DNA from: Kamptonema sp. UHCC 0994 | GTDB lineage: Bacteria > Cyanobacteriota > Cyanobacteriia > Cyanobacteriales > Microcoleaceae | Reading direction: 5' to 3' | DNA: 62,958 bases | Assembly: GCF_029167235.1 (NCBI RefSeq) | Contig: NZ_JARFTR010000035.1 | Location: 1 to 62,958, forward strand | Shown: positions 62,405 through 62,958 of the stretch, in pieces | Layout of the letters: every line of letters starts with the position of its first letter | Position numbering within the stretch: the stretch's first letter is position 1 | The notes under the pieces: generated by a model | Databases searched by the model: none | What the model was told of the DNA's origin: nothing | What the model saw: only the letters and a program-made list of their open reading frames with translations | Program-made: the position numbers and the translations under genes

Positions 62405-62857
62405 TTAACTTTTTGGCTTTGCCGATCGCCACGCCGCCCGCATCCGTCCAAAATTGGTATTGAATTCTTCCCAACCAATGATGCTACCCGGATTTTCTTC
62501 ATCCCAAGATGCAGAGAGGACACCGTAACTCAGCCCTAAAACCCCTAAACCGAAACAGCCCATGCTCAAAAGTACAACCACTGAGTTTGGTAAAGCCAAC
62601 CAGCCCTTACTCACAACTAAATAACTGGCAATAAACGTTGAAATTCCGGCTGCTGTAGGTACGCCGCATAATAGTGCCATGCGGCGGATCATGCGTTTGC
62701 TGACCACATCTGGAATCGACATTGATGCCTGTGAGGTTAAGGGCTGCTTTGTGTCCTCAGCGGCCTTTACCTGCGTTTCTGGGGGGGCTTTAGGCTTTTT
62801 TTTCGTTTTTTTAGCCGGTTCAAAGGGCAACCGCTCTTTAGAAGGTTCTGAGGACAT
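62405..62857 (-). CDS. PAM68-family photosystem II assembly protein
   Basis: This 150-residue protein has a Lys/Pro-rich cytoplasmic N-terminus (about 1-45), two transmembrane helices (about 60-82 and 90-112) and the family C-terminal motif S-A-S-W-D-E-E-x-P-G-S-I-I-G-W-E-E-F-N-x-N. In Arabidopsis and Synechocystis PAM68 assists early photosystem II assembly in the thylakoid membrane. It is a firm marker that the host is a cyanobacterium. Confidence 0.93.
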   Translation of the reverse strand: MSSEPSKERLPFEPAKKTKKKPKAPPETQVKAAEDTKQPLTSQASMSIPDVVSKRMIRRMALLCGVPTAAGISTFIASYLVVSKGWLALPNSVVVLLSMGCFGLGVLGLSYGVLSASWDEENPGSIIGWEEFNTNFGRMRAAWRSAKPKS

Positions 62858-62861
62858 AGAA

Positions 62862-62935
62862 GAAGGGGCTAGGGGCTAGGGGCTAGGGGCTAGGGGAAGA
62901 AGAAGGGGTTATGGGCTAGGGGCTAGGGGCTAGGG
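62862..62935. repeat. Heptamer tandem repeats (GGGCTAG units)
   Basis: Two short arrays of GGGCTAG, separated by an AAGAAGAAGG stretch, precede the PAM68 start. They are the same unit as at 42938-42965 and 48155-48180. Confidence 0.88.
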
Positions 62936-62958
62936 AAGGAGGTACAAGTAGAAGCGGG

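Overview
This window comes from a cyanobacterium, most likely a filamentous Oscillatoriales-type genome (Microcoleus, Oscillatoria or Kamptonema relatives). The signs are the dense HIP1 octamers (GCGATCGC), a PAM68 photosystem II assembly gene, an SLH/OprB iron-uptake-type porin, a PatA-like response regulator, short heptanucleotide tandem repeats, dispersed palindromes, and many STAND, TPR and pentapeptide-repeat proteins. The genus is an inference. No rRNA, tRNA, CRISPR array, transposase or phage gene was recognised.

Layout. 1-3.2 kb: yidD, a PATAN-REC response regulator and a first GT2 glycosyltransferase. 3.6-8.5 kb: a three-gene operon with overlapping junctions, made of an HTH-NACHT NTPase, a separate helical-plus-14-blade WD40 protein and a solo NACHT NTPase. 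It looks like a split STAND sensor with an extra NTPase. 8.5-42.1 kb: a very large surface-glycan locus. It holds TPR scaffold proteins, GT2-GT4 and GT2-GT2-GT4 fusions, a secreted GH39-like protein, two GDP-mannose 4,6-dehydratase-like genes, a CDP-sugar set (rfbF, rfbG-like, a C-methyltransferase and a reductase), TPR-FkbM and TPR-GT61 fusions, two proteins with sulfotransferase-like domains, four GT4 paralogues and two further methyltransferases. 42.4-49.8 kb: mostly housekeeping genes (MAPEG protein, small proteins, a polar amino acid ABC transporter with fused binding protein and permease, porin, murD). 50-52.7 kb: a second STAND NTPase interrupted by an in-frame palindromic element, divergent from two glycine-rich membrane-protein genes, one of them frameshifted. 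53-62.9 kb: glyS, a HetZ-like regulator, a PilB-like protein without an ATPase core, a pentapeptide-HNH fusion, a PIN toxin with an unusual STAS-like antitoxin, a type I-beta DAHP synthase and PAM68.

How the genes fit together. The 8.5-42 kb locus appears to make and modify an exported or surface glycan. Nucleotide-sugar genes supply deoxy sugars, probably including a C-methylated branched 6-deoxyhexose. Multidomain GTs assemble the chains. FkbM and other methyltransferases and the sulfotransferase-like domains decorate them. TPR modules may hold the enzymes together. The most notable pattern is a roughly 80-residue module (W-x-A-W, then YTPF-x2-TET, then S-x-EW) that occurs seven times in four proteins: after each GT2 domain, after GT4 domains, and at the end of the sulfotransferase-like/methyltransferase/coiled-coil protein. 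It may be an undescribed docking module that unites the locus. The NACHT/WD40/NACHT operon is the second candidate for a new system, possibly in defence or signalling.
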